This document shows positions 26,671 to 36,237 of a stretch of DNA of 46,571 nucleotides, one piece after another. The stretch comes from Spongospora subterranea f. sp. subterranea (lineage: Eukaryota; Endomyxa: Phytomyxea; Phytomyxea; Plasmodiophorida). The stretch lies in assembly GCA_049724395.1 (NCBI GenBank), contig JAUGWO010000339.1, forward strand, positions 1-46,571. The letters run 5' to 3'. The first letter of the stretch is position 1, and the number at the start of each line of letters is the position of its first letter. Made by a program: the position numbers and the translations under genes. The notes under the pieces are model-generated. The model saw only the letters and a list, made by a program, of their open reading frames with translations, did not search any database and had not been told where the DNA came from.

Positions 26671-28143
26671 TCATTGACCGACCACAAGGTGGTCACACTT
26701 TTTTGAATAACGAATGCGTCCCGCGGTAGCGATCAAGGCGCCAACCAAATTAGCAATTACGGTGGAGAGAGACCAACCTGCATATGCAATCTTGCGGTGG
26801 CAATGGGCTGGCCATTTTGGAGGAGGCGGCGGAGGATTCAAATTCTTACGGGAAGAATGTGGTGATTGGGCGTGGTCGCGTTCAGGGAGAGGTGAATAAC
26901 TGGCTGCAAGCGGCTGATAATGCATGTAGGATTCGGTCGGTGAAGGAGGACCGTCAAAGTGAACTGGAGGCAACGGAGGTGGTGTGCTGCGAAAATAGGG
27001 GCTGCATCCGCCGTTGTGACTACTTTGCATCAGATCCTGCGGTTTGTCGCATTTGGAAGATAGAAACTCATTGAGCAAACGGATATCGCGACTTTCTTGC
27101 GTCCTAAAACAAAATAAACTGTGTTTTTAAGTTGACTGATGCAGACCAAGTTCGCTCACAAGCCTCGCCACCGGGATCGAGGAGGAGGTCGTGAACCATG
27201 TCGAGGAGCGGGTGGTGGATTTAGTGTCTTGCGAGTAGCCTGACGATTAGCCTTACGATGAGGGGGTGGTGGATTTCGTATCAGCCGATCCTGAGCATGA
27301 AGAGGAGGGGGCGGTGGTGGATTTGATGCCTGAAGAGCAGGTTGGTGATGATTAGCTTTACGAGGAGGGGGTGCTGAATTTGGTATCAAACGGTCCTGAG
27401 CATGAAGAGGAGGGGGTGATGGATTTAGTGCCTGACGAGGAGGGGGTGGTGGATTTAGTGTCAGACGATCCTGAGCATGAAGAGGAGTGGGTGGTGGTGG
27501 ATTTGATGCCTGAAGAGCAGGTTTGTGATGGTTAGCCTGACGAGGAGGAGTTGGTGGATTTCGGTTGAGACGATCCTGAGGTTGAAGAGGAGGGGGTGGT
27601 GGTGGTGCCTGAAGAGCAGGTTGGTGATGATTAGCCTTACGAGTAGGGGGTGGTGGATTTAGTATCAGACGATCCTGAGCATGAAGAGGAGGGGATGGTG
27701 GTTGTGCCTGACGAATTGCCTGACGAGGAGCTTTACGAGGAGGGGGTGATGGATTTAGTGCCAGACGATGAAGCGTCGATGGATTCAGTGCACGAGGAGA
27801 AACAGGCGATGGGGCGTCTTGGCAACTACAAGAAGGTGAATCATATACTACAGGAGGCGGCGGCTGATTATACATGTAGAACTTAGGCGGTGGAGGAGAA
27901 TAATAATATTGAACATTAGACAATTTAAGTAGTGTTTTGCCCAGATAGGGGGTCCATTCGTTCGAAGGGCCTGCCATCACTGACGGTACGCTGCGCTGAT
28001 GGGGAGTCAATCCTCTCGAAATATTTTGCAGAGGATAATGAGGTCTATCACAGGTAAAAGAAACCCACGCATAGATATACAATGATACCGCGACCAGTTG
28101 AGTGAAAAAAAACCAAAGATAAGTAACCCCTTCTTCTTGTTTT
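26671..28143 (-). CDS. Proline-rich repeat protein with hydrophobic ends, spliced
   Basis: Exons 28143-27160 and 27103-26671 join in one frame across a 56-nt intron, with the stop at 26671. The exon starting at 28143 opens with a hydrophobic stretch (YLWFFFTQLVAVSLYIYAW), likely a signal anchor. Next comes YYYSPPPPKFYMYNQPPPP, then about five repeats of roughly 34 residues with LHAQDRL, NPPPPPR and KANHHQPALQA. The last exon is Pro/Ser-rich and ends with a second hydrophobic segment (LSTVIANLVGALIATAG) and a basic tail. It looks like an extensin-like surface protein tethered to membrane; I do not recognise a family. The 5' exon is uncertain, although an upstream piece (28240-28207) joins through a second intron. 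It is the only convincing host-type gene here. Confidence 0.6.
27104..27159 (-). other. Intron of the proline-rich gene (downstream)
   Basis: 56 nt on the minus strand, GTGAGCGAACTTGGTCTGCA...TTTGTTTTAG. It splits a Leu codon; an in-frame TGA just after the donor shows that it must be removed. Its first 29 nt resemble those of the upstream intron. Confidence 0.7.
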
Positions 28144-28206
28144 CTGACAGAAAAAAATTATAACGTGTTTGTGAAATGTTGACTGATGTCGACTAACTTC
28201 GCTCAC
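28144..28206 (-). other. Intron of the proline-rich gene (upstream)
   Basis: 63 nt on the minus strand, GTGAGCGAAGTTAGTCGACA...TTCTGTCAG. The downstream exon frame is open from its first base; the upstream exon (ending FLFHG at 28207) fits in phase. It shares 24 of the first 29 nt with the other intron. Confidence 0.6.
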
Positions 28207-28930
28207 AATCCATGGAACAGGAACTTCCCGACCCGACATCTGAGATGTGATTTGCTGTCACAACACCGGAGTTGTGTCTTTTGTGTTTGACGGAACGGAA
28301 AGAGGGTGTGCCTTCTGAGAATCAAAAATCAATGTCAGGTCGACAGAAATGTTGTTCTCTGGGAGAGGATTGCGACCTGCGGAATCACTAGGGGTAGCTG
28401 GACCAGCAACGCGATTGTTGAGATCAACTGAGTAGAACATAACCATCAGAATGATGAATCAAGTTCCATAACAGACAACTAACTGTCGATGAGCTCGAAA
28501 TCGCCGCCTTGACCAACGGAACGGATGGGCGTATCTTTGACTAACAGGGCGATGAGTAAAGTTGTTTAATCCCATACTCATGGATTACCTTGGAAAGTAC
28601 AATTGTTGGGGTCATTGTCGTCTGTGGCACATTGAACTAATTGCACCAGTAGCAGCTGGGACAAAATGCATAGGCTAATGAGCATCAACGATAACCGAAG
28701 CAACATCAGAACAGAAAGGCGATTTAAAACTGAATCAATATCGCCTTTGATAGGATATGGAATTCAGGGGTTGTTGAAGAGCTGACAACGGAAGAGGTAT
28801 GAGGATTAGCCTCAACAGGTAGATGAGTGTAATGGAGTGCAGCCGAGTAAGTAGGATTAAGTGGTGCAACGCGCCCCGACTGATGATGGAATGGAACTGA
28901 CCCTGAATGGCATTTACCCTCAATGACGTT
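28207..28930 (-). other. Possible 5' exons of the proline-rich gene; unresolved
   Basis: Short minus-strand frames at 28446-28258 (MVMFYSVDLNNRVAGPATPS...) and 28942-28724 (GKCHSGSVPFHHQSGRVAPL...) have Ser/Thr/Pro-rich composition like the downstream gene. No splice arrangement joining them was convincing. The region 28450-28720 has no other recognisable content. Confidence 0.3.
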
Positions 28931-28934
28931 GGCA

Positions 28935-29710
28935 GTGCCCACTGAATACTGACCGGGCTGGATTCTGTCCGTCAGTGTCCACTGAACACTGAGCGGGGTG
29001 GATTCTGTCCGTCAGTGCCCACTGAACACTGAGCGGGCTGGATTCTGTCCGTCAGTGCCCACTGAACATTGAGCGGGCTGGATTCTGTCCGTCAGTGCCC
29101 ACTGAATACTGACCGGGCTGGATTCTGTCCGTCAGTGCCCACTGTCCTGGACTGAGTGCCCACTGAGCGGGGTGGATTACTGTCCGTCAGTGCCCACTGA
29201 ACACTGAGCGGGCTGGATTCTGTCCGTCAGTGCCCACTGAACATTGAGCGGGCTGGATTCTGTCCGTCAGTGCCCACTGAATACTGACCGGGCTGGATTC
29301 TGTCCGTCAGTGCCCACTGAATAGTCAGCGGGCTGGATTCTGTCCGTCAGTGCCCACTGAATAGTCAGCGGGCTGGATTCTGTCCGTCAGTGCCCACTGA
29401 ATACTGAGCGGGCTGGATTCTGTCCGTCTTTGCCCACTGATTACTGATCGGGCTGGATTCTGTCCGTCAGTGCCCACTGAACATTGAGCGGGCTGGATTC
29501 TGTCCGTCAGTGCCCACTGAATACTGACCGGGCTGGATTCTGTCCGTCAGTGCCCACTGAATAGTCAGCGGGCTGGATTCTGTCCGTCAGTGCCCACTGA
29601 ATACTGAGCGGGCTGGATTCTGTCCGTCTTTGCCCACTGATTACTGATCGGGCTGGATTCTGTCCGTCAGTGCCCACTGAATACTGAGTGGGCTGGATTC
29701 TGTCCGTCAT
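28935..29710. repeat. 40-bp minisatellite, about 19 copies
   Basis: The unit is about 40 bp, built on GGCTGGATTCTGTCCGTCAG plus TGCCCACTGAAxAxTGAxCG. Variants alternate (ATACTGACCG, ACATTGAGCG, ATAGTCAGCG, ATTACTGATCG), and a run of several variants near 29260-29460 recurs at 29500-29680, so higher-order duplication is visible. Chromovirus D begins immediately after the last unit. Confidence 0.92.
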
Positions 29711-29864
29711 TGTTAGGAATATACCATATATTCCTAACTCGCGCAGTTCAGTTCAGACGCAGTTTTCGGACAAGAATTGACCAATAGAAGGTCATTCTTG
29801 TCAACACCTCGCTCAGGCATCAATAAATCTCTAGTTATATCAACTGCTCTGGCTTGTTCTAACA
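29711..29864 (+). repeat. LTR-D
   Basis: 154 bp, TGTTAGGAATATACC...TTGTTCTAACA. It is close to LTR-F (46346-46492) and shares both hairpins with LTR-A and C, but its other sequence differs from theirs. Confidence 0.88.
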
Positions 29865-29866
29865 GT

Positions 29867-29877
29867 TTGACAAGAAT
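29867..29877 (+). promoter_or_regulatory. Primer-binding site of D, complementary to its own LTR
   Basis: TTGACAAGAAT, two bases after the LTR, is the exact complement of ATTCTTGTCAA at 29794-29804 within the LTR. That arm also pairs inside the LTR with GACAAGAA at 29769-29776. Confidence 0.65.
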
Positions 29878-31227
29878 TCCCTCCTCTCGGTTTACGTACC
29901 GTCACTTCTGTCCTCTCGGTTTACGTACCGTCACTTCTCGCCTCTCGGTTTACGTACCGTCACTTCTCTCCTCTCAGTTTACGTACCGTCACTTCTCGCC
30001 TCTCGGTTTACGTACCGTCACTTCGCCCCACAACATCATCCATCACTTCTCACATGTCTAGCCGCGAGCGATCCGAGTCAGTTCCAGCTAGCCCGCACAA
30101 CCATCGAGGTTTCCAGGTACCGACGGAACATTCACAGTTCCGTCAGTCTGTTCAACCTCAACCTTTGTCGCCGGAGGTCCAGGCGGTATTACAGGCGGCA
30201 CTAACTCAGCAACAGCAACAGTTTCAACGGCAGTTGCAGGAATTGTCGCAACACTACCAGCAACAGCAAATTGATCAGCCAGCCTCCTCAGCCAGAACCT
30301 AAGGTTCGCCTTCCGGATCCGTTTGACGGTTCCCGATGCGCCCTGCGAGGGTTCATAAACCAGATTTCTATGGTATTCAATCGCAAACCCAGAAAGTATG
30401 CGACCAATTCCGATAAGGTGATGCTGGTGGCAGACCTCCTGAAAGGGAACGCACTGCTGTGGTTCTCGCCGTTTTTTGAGCGACAAGACCCGATACTGCA
30501 AGATTTCCCTGGGTTCGTTCAAGATTTGCGCGCGAGGTTTGACCACCCGAATAAGGCCACGACGGCAGTCAGACGTTTGGAAATCCTGCGCCAGGGTCGC
30601 CGACCGGTGGCCACGTACGCCAGCGAGTTCCAGCTGCTGGTGGAGGACGCAGATTGGGATGGGGCCGCTGCGTAGCATCAATTTCGAAAGGGTCTTAACG
30701 AGGAGGTCAAGGATCTACTCCTGACCTGCCCAGAAGCGCCCGAATTGAACGGGCTCATTGCGACTGCCATCAGATGCGGTGACCGTCTCTTTGAACGTGA
30801 AAAGGAGCGACGTGGTCATGTTAGTTCGAAAATCCCCATCGTCATTCCAACGGGCCAGTTCACGACCCCATGTGCATCGATTCTATACGATAGACAGCCC
30901 GCCCTCGACTCGATGAGACGGAATGGGCACGGCGCCGCGACACCGGGTCGTGCATGTATTGCGGAGACGCCGACCATCCGATAGATGACTGCCCGGCCTT
31001 AGCGCAACGCAACCGACGGTTGTCGGGAAACGCCCGTGGCTGATATCTTGCGGGCATATATCAGCCAATACACTACATTTTGTCAAAGCTCCCGCCTCTT
31101 CCTCACCATCAATTTTCCCTTGTTCCCCAAAACCTCTCATAGTCGCATCAACTCACGTTAATAACGCACCGCGTAGATCGATTACACCTCGCGCGTGCGT
31201 ATCCTGGCACGAAAACAGCCTCCCTAA

Positions 31228-31359
31228 TGTCATGATCGTACCAATACCGTACTCCATGACAGATTAATAAACTGCTAACCGTACCGTCCGAGCTGGGCAA
31301 ATGCTCAGTTCGGACAACGTCGTTTATTACTAACATCGTTTGTGCCAACGTCCCTGACA
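31228..31359 (+). repeat. 5' LTR of E
   Basis: 132 bp, TGTCATGATCGTACC...CGTCCCTGACA. It includes a hairpin of GTCCGAGCTG with CAGTTCGGAC. Confidence 0.9.
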
Positions 31360-31361
31360 GT

Positions 31362-31371
31362 TTGTCCGAAC
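31362..31371 (+). promoter_or_regulatory. Primer-binding site of E, complementary to its own LTR
   Basis: TTGTCCGAAC is the exact complement of GTTCGGACAA at 31308-31317 in the LTR. The sequence is unrelated to the Gy1/D site but the geometry is the same. Confidence 0.6.
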
Positions 31372-34300
31372 CTCCCTCTCCCCGTCTCTCTCTCCCTCCT
31401 TCTATTTGACTCTATAACTAACTACACCATCTAATCCTAACCTCTCTCTCTCTCTTTTTTCTATTAACTCTATAACGAACTATTCACCGACTAATCCTTC
31501 TACAACTAACACTATCTAACTAACTCTAACCCCATCTCTCTTAATGACTAACTCGGACCCGACAACTACGCGAGCCACGACAAGACAGGATGCTTTACAG
31601 GAGGTGCTGGCTCAATTTGCAGCCTACCGCGCCGAGACGGATGCGCGGATCGCTGAACTGTCCGCTGCACTCTCCCAAACAACACCAATTCGGGAGTCAA
31701 CTTCAGCTCCACAGGTCGCGGCAACCGGGAAAGACCCAAAACTACGAATGCCCGAGTCCTTCAATGGCGCGCGACGCGAGTTTCGCCACTGGCTCGGCCA
31801 AGTCCAACATTTTCTAAGGGCACAACCCCTCACGTATCCGGCCGATAGCCACAAAATCGCCTTTATATGTTCGCTGCTAACGGGACAGGCACGCGCATGG
31901 CTCACACCCATGTACGGGTCGGCCTGTTCCATCCCTTTCCAGCCCTCACCGACTTCTCAACCTTCATCACGGCGATCACTACAGCGTTTGACGACCCGGA
32001 CCGGGTGAATCGAGCGGCTGACGCATTACGCCGTTTGACCATGGTAAATGATCAACTGGGCAAATACTCGAACGAGTTCCGGTTATTAGCGCAGGATGTT
32101 GACTGGACACAGTCGACTCTTATCCATCAATACCGGCAGGGTCTAAGTCCAGACCTCCAGCGCATGTTGATCCTGGCCGAAGGAACCGGGAACCCTTTCA
32201 ACACGCTTGATCAACTTGTAACGACAACGACGTCTTTTCATTCTAAGATGGAGTCGCTCCGCCCCACACCCGTTCGGGCCCACCAGTACCCGCAACAATC
32301 ATCATCACAGGAACAACAGCAGCAGCAACGGGGGCCACGAGGTCCCATAACCGATGAGGAAAAGGCTCGCCGCGGACGCTTGGGATTGTGTGGTTATTGC
32401 GGAGGACCACATCCGTTTGAGAATTGTTTAGCACTCCGCCGCAAAGAACAATACACGACGACAAATTCCACCTATTCCGATGATAGACCCACTCTGTAGT
32501 TTCGAATTCTCCTTTCCCTGCAAGTTAGAGTTTTTAAGTTGTCAACCAATCCTTCTCCTAGATAGTGGCGCTTTCACCAACTTGATGGATCTGTCATTTG
32601 CAAACAAGTACAATATACAAATCAAGCCAACCCGATCGCCACTCACCGTATCCGGTTTCAATCGACACAAGGTGGTTATTGGCCACGAAACGGAACCGGT
32701 TCAGATCCAACTTGGCGGTTTTCTATTCGAAACATCTTTCCTTGTAGTCAACAATCTGTCATTCCCCATTCTTTTAGGATATTCATGGTTGATGGAACAT
32801 AACCCCACGATAGATTGGAGATCCCGTACCATCCGGTTTCCACATACTCTAACAACTTGCTCCAACTCGACTCAGACCGATGACACCTCAACTATCGCTC
32901 TCGCCTCGCTTTTACCATCAACCAGACCCCCTGATGTTCTCCCTGAACCATATACGCAATTTTCAGACGTTTTCGACGCCAAAAAGGCTGACATTTTGCC
33001 GCCGCACCGGGCGTACGATTGCTCAATTGAACTCCAACCCAGTTCTACTCCTCCATTTGGTCCAATTTATCAACTGTCAATTCCTGAAACAGCCGCTCTT
33101 CGAGAATATATTGACGACAATCTGCGGAAAGGCTTCATTAGACCTTCATCATCTTCCTGTAGTTCACCCGTCATGTTCGTGGAGAAGAAAGATAAATCCC
33201 TCCGGTTATGCGTCGACTATCGACGTATCAACTCCATTACCATCAAGAACCGGTACCCTCTTCCTCTTATCAGCAGCATTTTATCCGGTGTGATGTCGGG
33301 GAGGGTCTTCTCTAAAATCGATCTTCGTAGTGCTTATAATCTCGTTCGCATCAGAGAAGGCGACGAGTGGAAAACAGCTTTTCGGACCAAATTCGGTTTG
33401 TTTGAGTACTTGGTCATGCCTTTTGGCCTGGCTAATGCACCTGCCTGTTTCCAGCGTTTCATGAATGATATATTTCACGATTGCATTGACCGTTTTGTTG
33501 TTGTGTATTTGGACGACATTCTGATTTTCTCCCCAAGCGTTGACGAACATGTACAGCATGTTCAAACTGTTTTGCAAATTCTTCGTCGACATAGTCTATT
33601 TGCCAAACTTAGCAAGTGCGTGTTTCATGCGGCCGAGATTGATTTTTTGGGTTTCCGCCTATCATCTCGTGGTTTGTTTATGGATCCTGAACGGATTTCT
33701 GCTATCATTACATGGCCAGTTCCTAAATCAGTCAAAGAACTCCAATCATTTTTGGGGTTTGCAAATTTCTACCGCGGTTTCATCCAAAATTATTCTCGCA
33801 TCACTCATCCCCTATTCTCTTTAACGAAGAATAACGTCCCATACCAGTGGAATTCCAATACCGATGCTTCATTCCAATCTTTGAAGTCTGCCTTCGTCTC
33901 GGCGCCGGTCCTACGCCATTTCGATCCCGAATTGGATATCGTAGTGGAGGCCGATGCATCCGATTTTGCCCTGGGCGCTATATTATCTCAACAGCACCCC
34001 GATGGCTTACACCCTGTAGCTTATTACTCCCGTAAATTCACTCCTGCCGAGTTGAACTATGAGATTTACGACAAAGAATTGTTGTCGATTGTCACGTCGT
34101 TTCAGACGTGGCGTCACTATTTGGATGGTGCTCTTTCTCAAATACTGGTATTGAGTGACCATAAGAATCTGGAGTGGTTCATGACCACGAAACTCCTGAA
34201 TCGCCGTCAAGCTCGATGGTCCTTATTTCTATCTGAATTCGATTTCGTAATTCGTCACCGTGCCGGTTCCCTTTCACAAAAACCAGATGCTCTATCGCGA

Positions 34301-35797
34301 CGTTCCGATTTCATGTCCAGTCCAGAACTGGTTCATGATCAGCCGGTACTGCCTAGCTCTCGTTTTATTAACGCAATGACGCTGTGCCCCCCAATAGTTA
34401 CAGACGTTGATGTTATTAACCGCCCAATTTCTAATTTCAGTCAGACTCCTATTGAATCGGTCGCCGACCCCGCTCGCCGGTTATCAATTATCTCCTCTTG
34501 TCATGACTCCCTCTTGGCTGGTCACTTTGGTATCAACAAGACGTTTGACTTGATTTCGCGGAAGTTCACATGGCCTGGCATGCGTGAGATGGTAAAATCC
34601 TTTGTTAAATCATGTGATGTTTGTGCAAGGTCTAAGGTTCCCCGCCGTAAACCGTCTGGGTTACTTCAGCCACTTCCGATTCCTTCCCAACCTTCTGGAC
34701 ATCTATTTCGATGGATTTCATCGTCAAACTCCCCAAATCTACAGGTTTTGACAGTATCCTAGTGGTTGTTGACCGCTTTACCAAAATGGCTCATTTCATC
34801 CCTTGCAACGAAACAGTTACCAGTTGTGATCTTGCCAAACTCGTTTTTTCCAACGTTTTTAAATTACACGGCCTTCCCACCGACATTGTGTCTGACAGAG
34901 GGCCCCAATTTGTTGCCCAATTCTGGAAGTATCTCCTGAAGTCCTTACACATACAACGTAATCTGTCCTCCTCGCGTCACCCGGAATCAGACGGTCAAAC
35001 CGAGCGAGTGAATCAAGTTCTTGAATCTTACCTTCGCTGCTTTATTAATTTCCGCCAGAGTGACTGGTGTGATCTGTTACCGATGGCCGAATTTGCATAT
35101 AATAATTCTTTCCATTCGTCGATCGGTTGTTCACCTTTCTACGCCAATTTTGGTTTTCACGGCCGTCATGATTTTTCTGCACCGAGTTCTACTTTATGTC
35201 CAAATCCAGCAGTTACCGACTTAATCACCCATCTTCATGAGATCCATAAACGTTTAAAAGCGACTTTACAGACATCCGTGGCTACAATGAAACGGTTTGC
35301 AGATGCCAATAGACGTCCTAGTCCTGAATATGCTGTAGGCGACAAGGTCTGGTTGATTCGAAACTCTATTCCCTCCAAACGTCCGTGCGACAAGCTCTCG
35401 GAAAAGCGATTAGGACCGTTCACCATTGTTCGTATTATCAATCCGGTCGCATACGAACTGGATCTTCCGAGCGATACCAAGTTGCATCGGGTTTTTCATT
35501 CATCTTTGATAGAGCCCTACGTGGAGAACACGTTAAATGGGCGAAAGCAATGTAAACCACCACCATTTGCCTTAGACGATTGCCAACAACCTCTCTATGA
35601 GGTTCAGGATATCATTGCTTCTCGCTTCTTCCGTGGCAAACATCAGTATTTGGTAGACTGGAAAGGTTACGACATTTCTGACCGTACTTGGGAACCGTCA
35701 TCATCACTGCTACTTTCAGCCACCTCCGCGCTAAAGGATTGCATCGCTCAATTCCATCAGACCCATCCAGAGGCACCGCGCCCAAGACGGGGGATAC

Positions 35798-35890
35798 TGT
35801 CATGATCGTACCAAGACCGTACTCCATGACAGATTAATAAACTGCTAACCGTACCGTCCGAGCTGGGCAAATGCTCAGTTCGGACAACGT
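35798..35890 (+). repeat. 3' LTR of E, truncated
   Basis: The first 93 bp or so of the LTR, ending at CGGACAACGT, where SINE-like copy d begins. One difference from the 5' LTR. Confidence 0.88.
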
Positions 35891-36110
35891 TGCCTATCCA
35901 GAATTTCCGAGTTTACTGCAAGCAGCTCGCGCTCCCACATTCATTAGAGGCCACGTGGTCAGACCTTCGTGCTCAACATTCACTCTATTTTCCGTATTGG
36001 ATGCAACCTTGGGGGGTCTCCCAAAATTCCATCACTCACGGGGATTCGAACTCATGTCCAACACTCACCCGGACATGCCTGCCACCAACAGGGACAGACA
36101 GGAACCAAGC
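35889..36110 (-). mobile_element. SINE-like repeat, copy d
   Basis: Over 95 percent identical by eye to 21619-21836 of copy b. The minus strand carries a canonical GAGTTCGAATCCC B-box-like sequence. It joins E's truncated LTR on the left and the copia target site on the right. Confidence 0.65.
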
Positions 36111-36115
36111 TGTTT

Positions 36116-36237
36116 TAACAGATGGTGTTCGTAATATAGACCAGAGCTGTTGACCACAATATTGGGAAGAATGTATTATAATTGGTAGGATCATATTGGT
36201 ACGGTAGTACAGGGGTAGAAGCGTTCATAACTTAATA
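36116..36237 (-). repeat. 3' LTR of copia 1
   Basis: 122 bp, TAACAGATGGTGTTCG...CATAACTTAATA on the plus strand. The ends are TA...TA rather than TG...CA. Confidence 0.9.

Larger units (their letters stand above)
29711..31227 (+). mobile_element. Ty3/gypsy chromovirus D, 5' part only (fossil)
   Basis: Plus-oriented relative of Gy1: LTR 29711-29864, PBS 29867-29877, leader of 29-bp repeats 29884-30025, gag 30054-30780 (PDPFDGSR...LRGFINQISMV) and zinc knuckle about 30950. It is interrupted at 31228 by element E and does not resume in the window beyond E. Broken in several places. Confidence 0.85.
31228..35890 (+). mobile_element. Ty3/gypsy chromovirus E (fossil, young)
   Basis: Plus-oriented: 5' LTR 31228-31359, PBS 31362-31371, pyrimidine-rich leader to 31540, gag 31544-32250, zinc knuckle about 32390 (CGYCGG..H...NC), protease (LLLDSGAFTNLMD) about 32555, reverse transcriptase (YLDDILIFS) 33080-33650, RNase H 33900-34300, integrase 34490-35200, chromodomain (YLVDWKGYDISDRTWEPSS) about 35650, polypurine tract before 35798, 3' LTR 35798-35890 (cut short). 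The LTRs differ at about one base in 93, so insertion was recent. It has roughly two or three frame interruptions, some of which could be programmed. It lies inside element D. Confidence 0.9.

Noticed and set aside
27650-27886. Acidic + strand frame opposite the proline-rich gene
   Set aside because: It is the complement of the Pro-rich repeats (Glu/Asp/Val-rich by codon complementarity), with no supporting motif.
29507-29710. Coding capacity of the 40-bp minisatellite
   Set aside because: The unit length shifts frame each copy, and one of the three phases meets a stop (GGG CAC TGA) in most units. The open stretch depends on rare variants.
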